The notes beneath the pieces are model-generated. The model had not been told where the DNA came from, made no database searches, and was given only the letters and a program-made list of their open reading frames with translations. A DNA stretch of 64,000 bases from Amantichitinum ursilacus (GTDB lineage: Bacteria > Pseudomonadota > Gammaproteobacteria > Burkholderiales > Chitinibacteraceae). The position numbers and the translations under genes were made by a program. Positions 63,425-64,000 of this stretch are shown piece by piece. The stretch covers positions 186,001-250,000 of the forward strand of contig NZ_LAQT01000010.1 in NCBI RefSeq assembly GCF_001294205.1, in the 5' to 3' direction. Within the stretch, counting starts at the first letter, position 1; every line of letters starts with the position of its first letter.

Positions 63425-63498
63425 TTTTGGCTGGCAAGGATGCTGCTAGTCGCGCTGCCGGGCAGCCGGATCAACGCGCTCGCGCCGCTGGCGCTGAT

Positions 63499-64000
63499 TT
63501 ATGCGGTCAGCTTGTCCAGCGCTTCGCGGTATTTGGCGGCGGTGCGCAGCGCGACGTCTTCGGGCAAGGCCGGGGCGGGTGGCGTTTTGTTCCAGCCGGT
63601 GGTTTCCAGCCAGTCGCGCACGAACTGCTTGTCGTAGCTGGGCGGGTTTTTGCCGGGTTGGTATTGGTCGGCGGGCCAGAAGCGGCTGGAGTCGGGCGTT
63701 AGCGCTTCGTCCATCAGGCACAGCGTGCCGTCTTCATCCAGACCGAATTCAAACTTGGTGTCGGCGATGATAATGCCGCGCGTGGCCGCGTATTCCGATG
63801 CCGCCTTGTACAGCTTGATGGCGGTATCGCGCACCTTGGCGGCCAGTTCTGCGCCGATCAGCTCGGCGCATTGTTCAAACGAGATCGGCTCGTCGTGGTC
63901 GCCCACGGCGGCTTTGGTCGACGGCGTAAAGATCGGTTCGGGCAGTTTGTCGGCTTCGACCAGGCCTGCGGGCAATTTGATGCCGCTGACAATGCCGGTG
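63499..64000 (-). CDS. purC: SAICAR synthetase, C-terminal part (5' end outside window)
   Basis: Purine-synthesis enzyme joining aspartate to CAIR. The frame is open to the right edge, reading [26 protein letters not shown] with no start inside; later [28 protein letters not shown] is the catalytic core motif. About 166 residues are seen. The long C-terminus places it with the eukaryote-like SAICAR synthetases of many proteobacteria. Confidence 0.92.
   Translation of the reverse strand, partial: TGIVSGIKLPAGLVEADKLPEPIFTPSTKAAVGDHDEPISFEQCAELIGAELAAKVRDTAIKLYKAASEYAATRGIIIADTKFEFGLDEDGTLCLMDEALTPDSSRFWPADQYQPGKNPPSYDKQFVRDWLETTGWNKTPPAPALPEDVALRTAAKYREALDKLTA

Larger units (their letters stand above)
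62918..63498. other. Gene-free convergent gap amtB / purC
   Basis: No gene is supported in these 581 bases. They hold the amtB terminator, one palindromic repeat arm, a second kind of inverted repeat (63390-63424) and a GC-rich stretch with repeated ACGTAC words near 63121-63141. Confidence 0.6.

Noticed and set aside
62918-63498. Short ORFs on both strands in the amtB-purC gap
   Set aside because: All are compositionally odd, overlap repeats and a terminator, and lack ribosome sites.

Overview
The window looks like an origin-proximal or core-chromosome segment of a GC-rich betaproteobacterium, most probably Neisseriales (Chromobacteriaceae/Chitinibacteraceae type). This rests on the gene order mnmG-rsmG-parA-parB-atpIBEFHAGDC-glmU, a complete mraZ-to-lpxC division/wall cluster, a meso-DAP-type MurE (DNPR motif), and lpxC, which shows a Gram-negative outer membrane. 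The genus assignment is inference only. No rRNA, tRNA, CRISPR array, insertion sequence or prophage was seen.

Layout. 1-4408: xylulokinase tail and the xylose ABC importer xylFGH. 4479-7690: xthA-type exonuclease (minus), pyrE, a DUF4124 envelope protein and a polyphosphate glucokinase. 7849-22008: mnmG, rsmG, parAB, the full F1Fo ATP synthase operon behind a clear sigma70-type promoter, glmU and ychF. 22127-22510: a glyoxalase-fold protein. 22725-29693: a six-gene surface-polysaccharide locus (flippase, CDP-ribitol synthase fusion, CDP-polyol phosphotransferase, Wzy-like polymerase, two glycosyltransferases). 29753-35667 (minus): a nucleoside uptake and catabolism operon nupC-deoC-deoA-deoB-cdd-udp. 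36112-37263 (minus): msrP preceded by a small two-helix membrane ORF. 37630-55895: the dcw cluster with its MraZ-box promoter, then lpxC and a small membrane protein. 56071-64000: an HD-GYP response regulator, an EamA exporter, hslU, ubiK, glnK-amtB and a truncated purC.

How they work together. The dcw cluster makes lipid II and assembles the divisome. The deo operon imports nucleosides and splits them to free bases and central-carbon intermediates. GlnK-AmtB couples ammonium uptake to nitrogen status. ParAB, a parS-like palindrome in the xylF-xylG gap and a surplus of perfect DnaA boxes suggest closeness to the replication origin.

Most interesting points: a teichoic-acid-like (polyol-phosphate) polysaccharide locus in a Gram-negative with an AT-richer core; a parS-like site inside a sugar-transport operon; a back-to-back consensus DnaA-box pair between glmU and ychF; a RutR-like operator before the nucleoside operon; hslU with no hslV beside it and msrP with no msrQ; an orphan terminator just before the mraZ promoter; and a dispersed palindromic repeat family at gene ends that even supplies stop codons.
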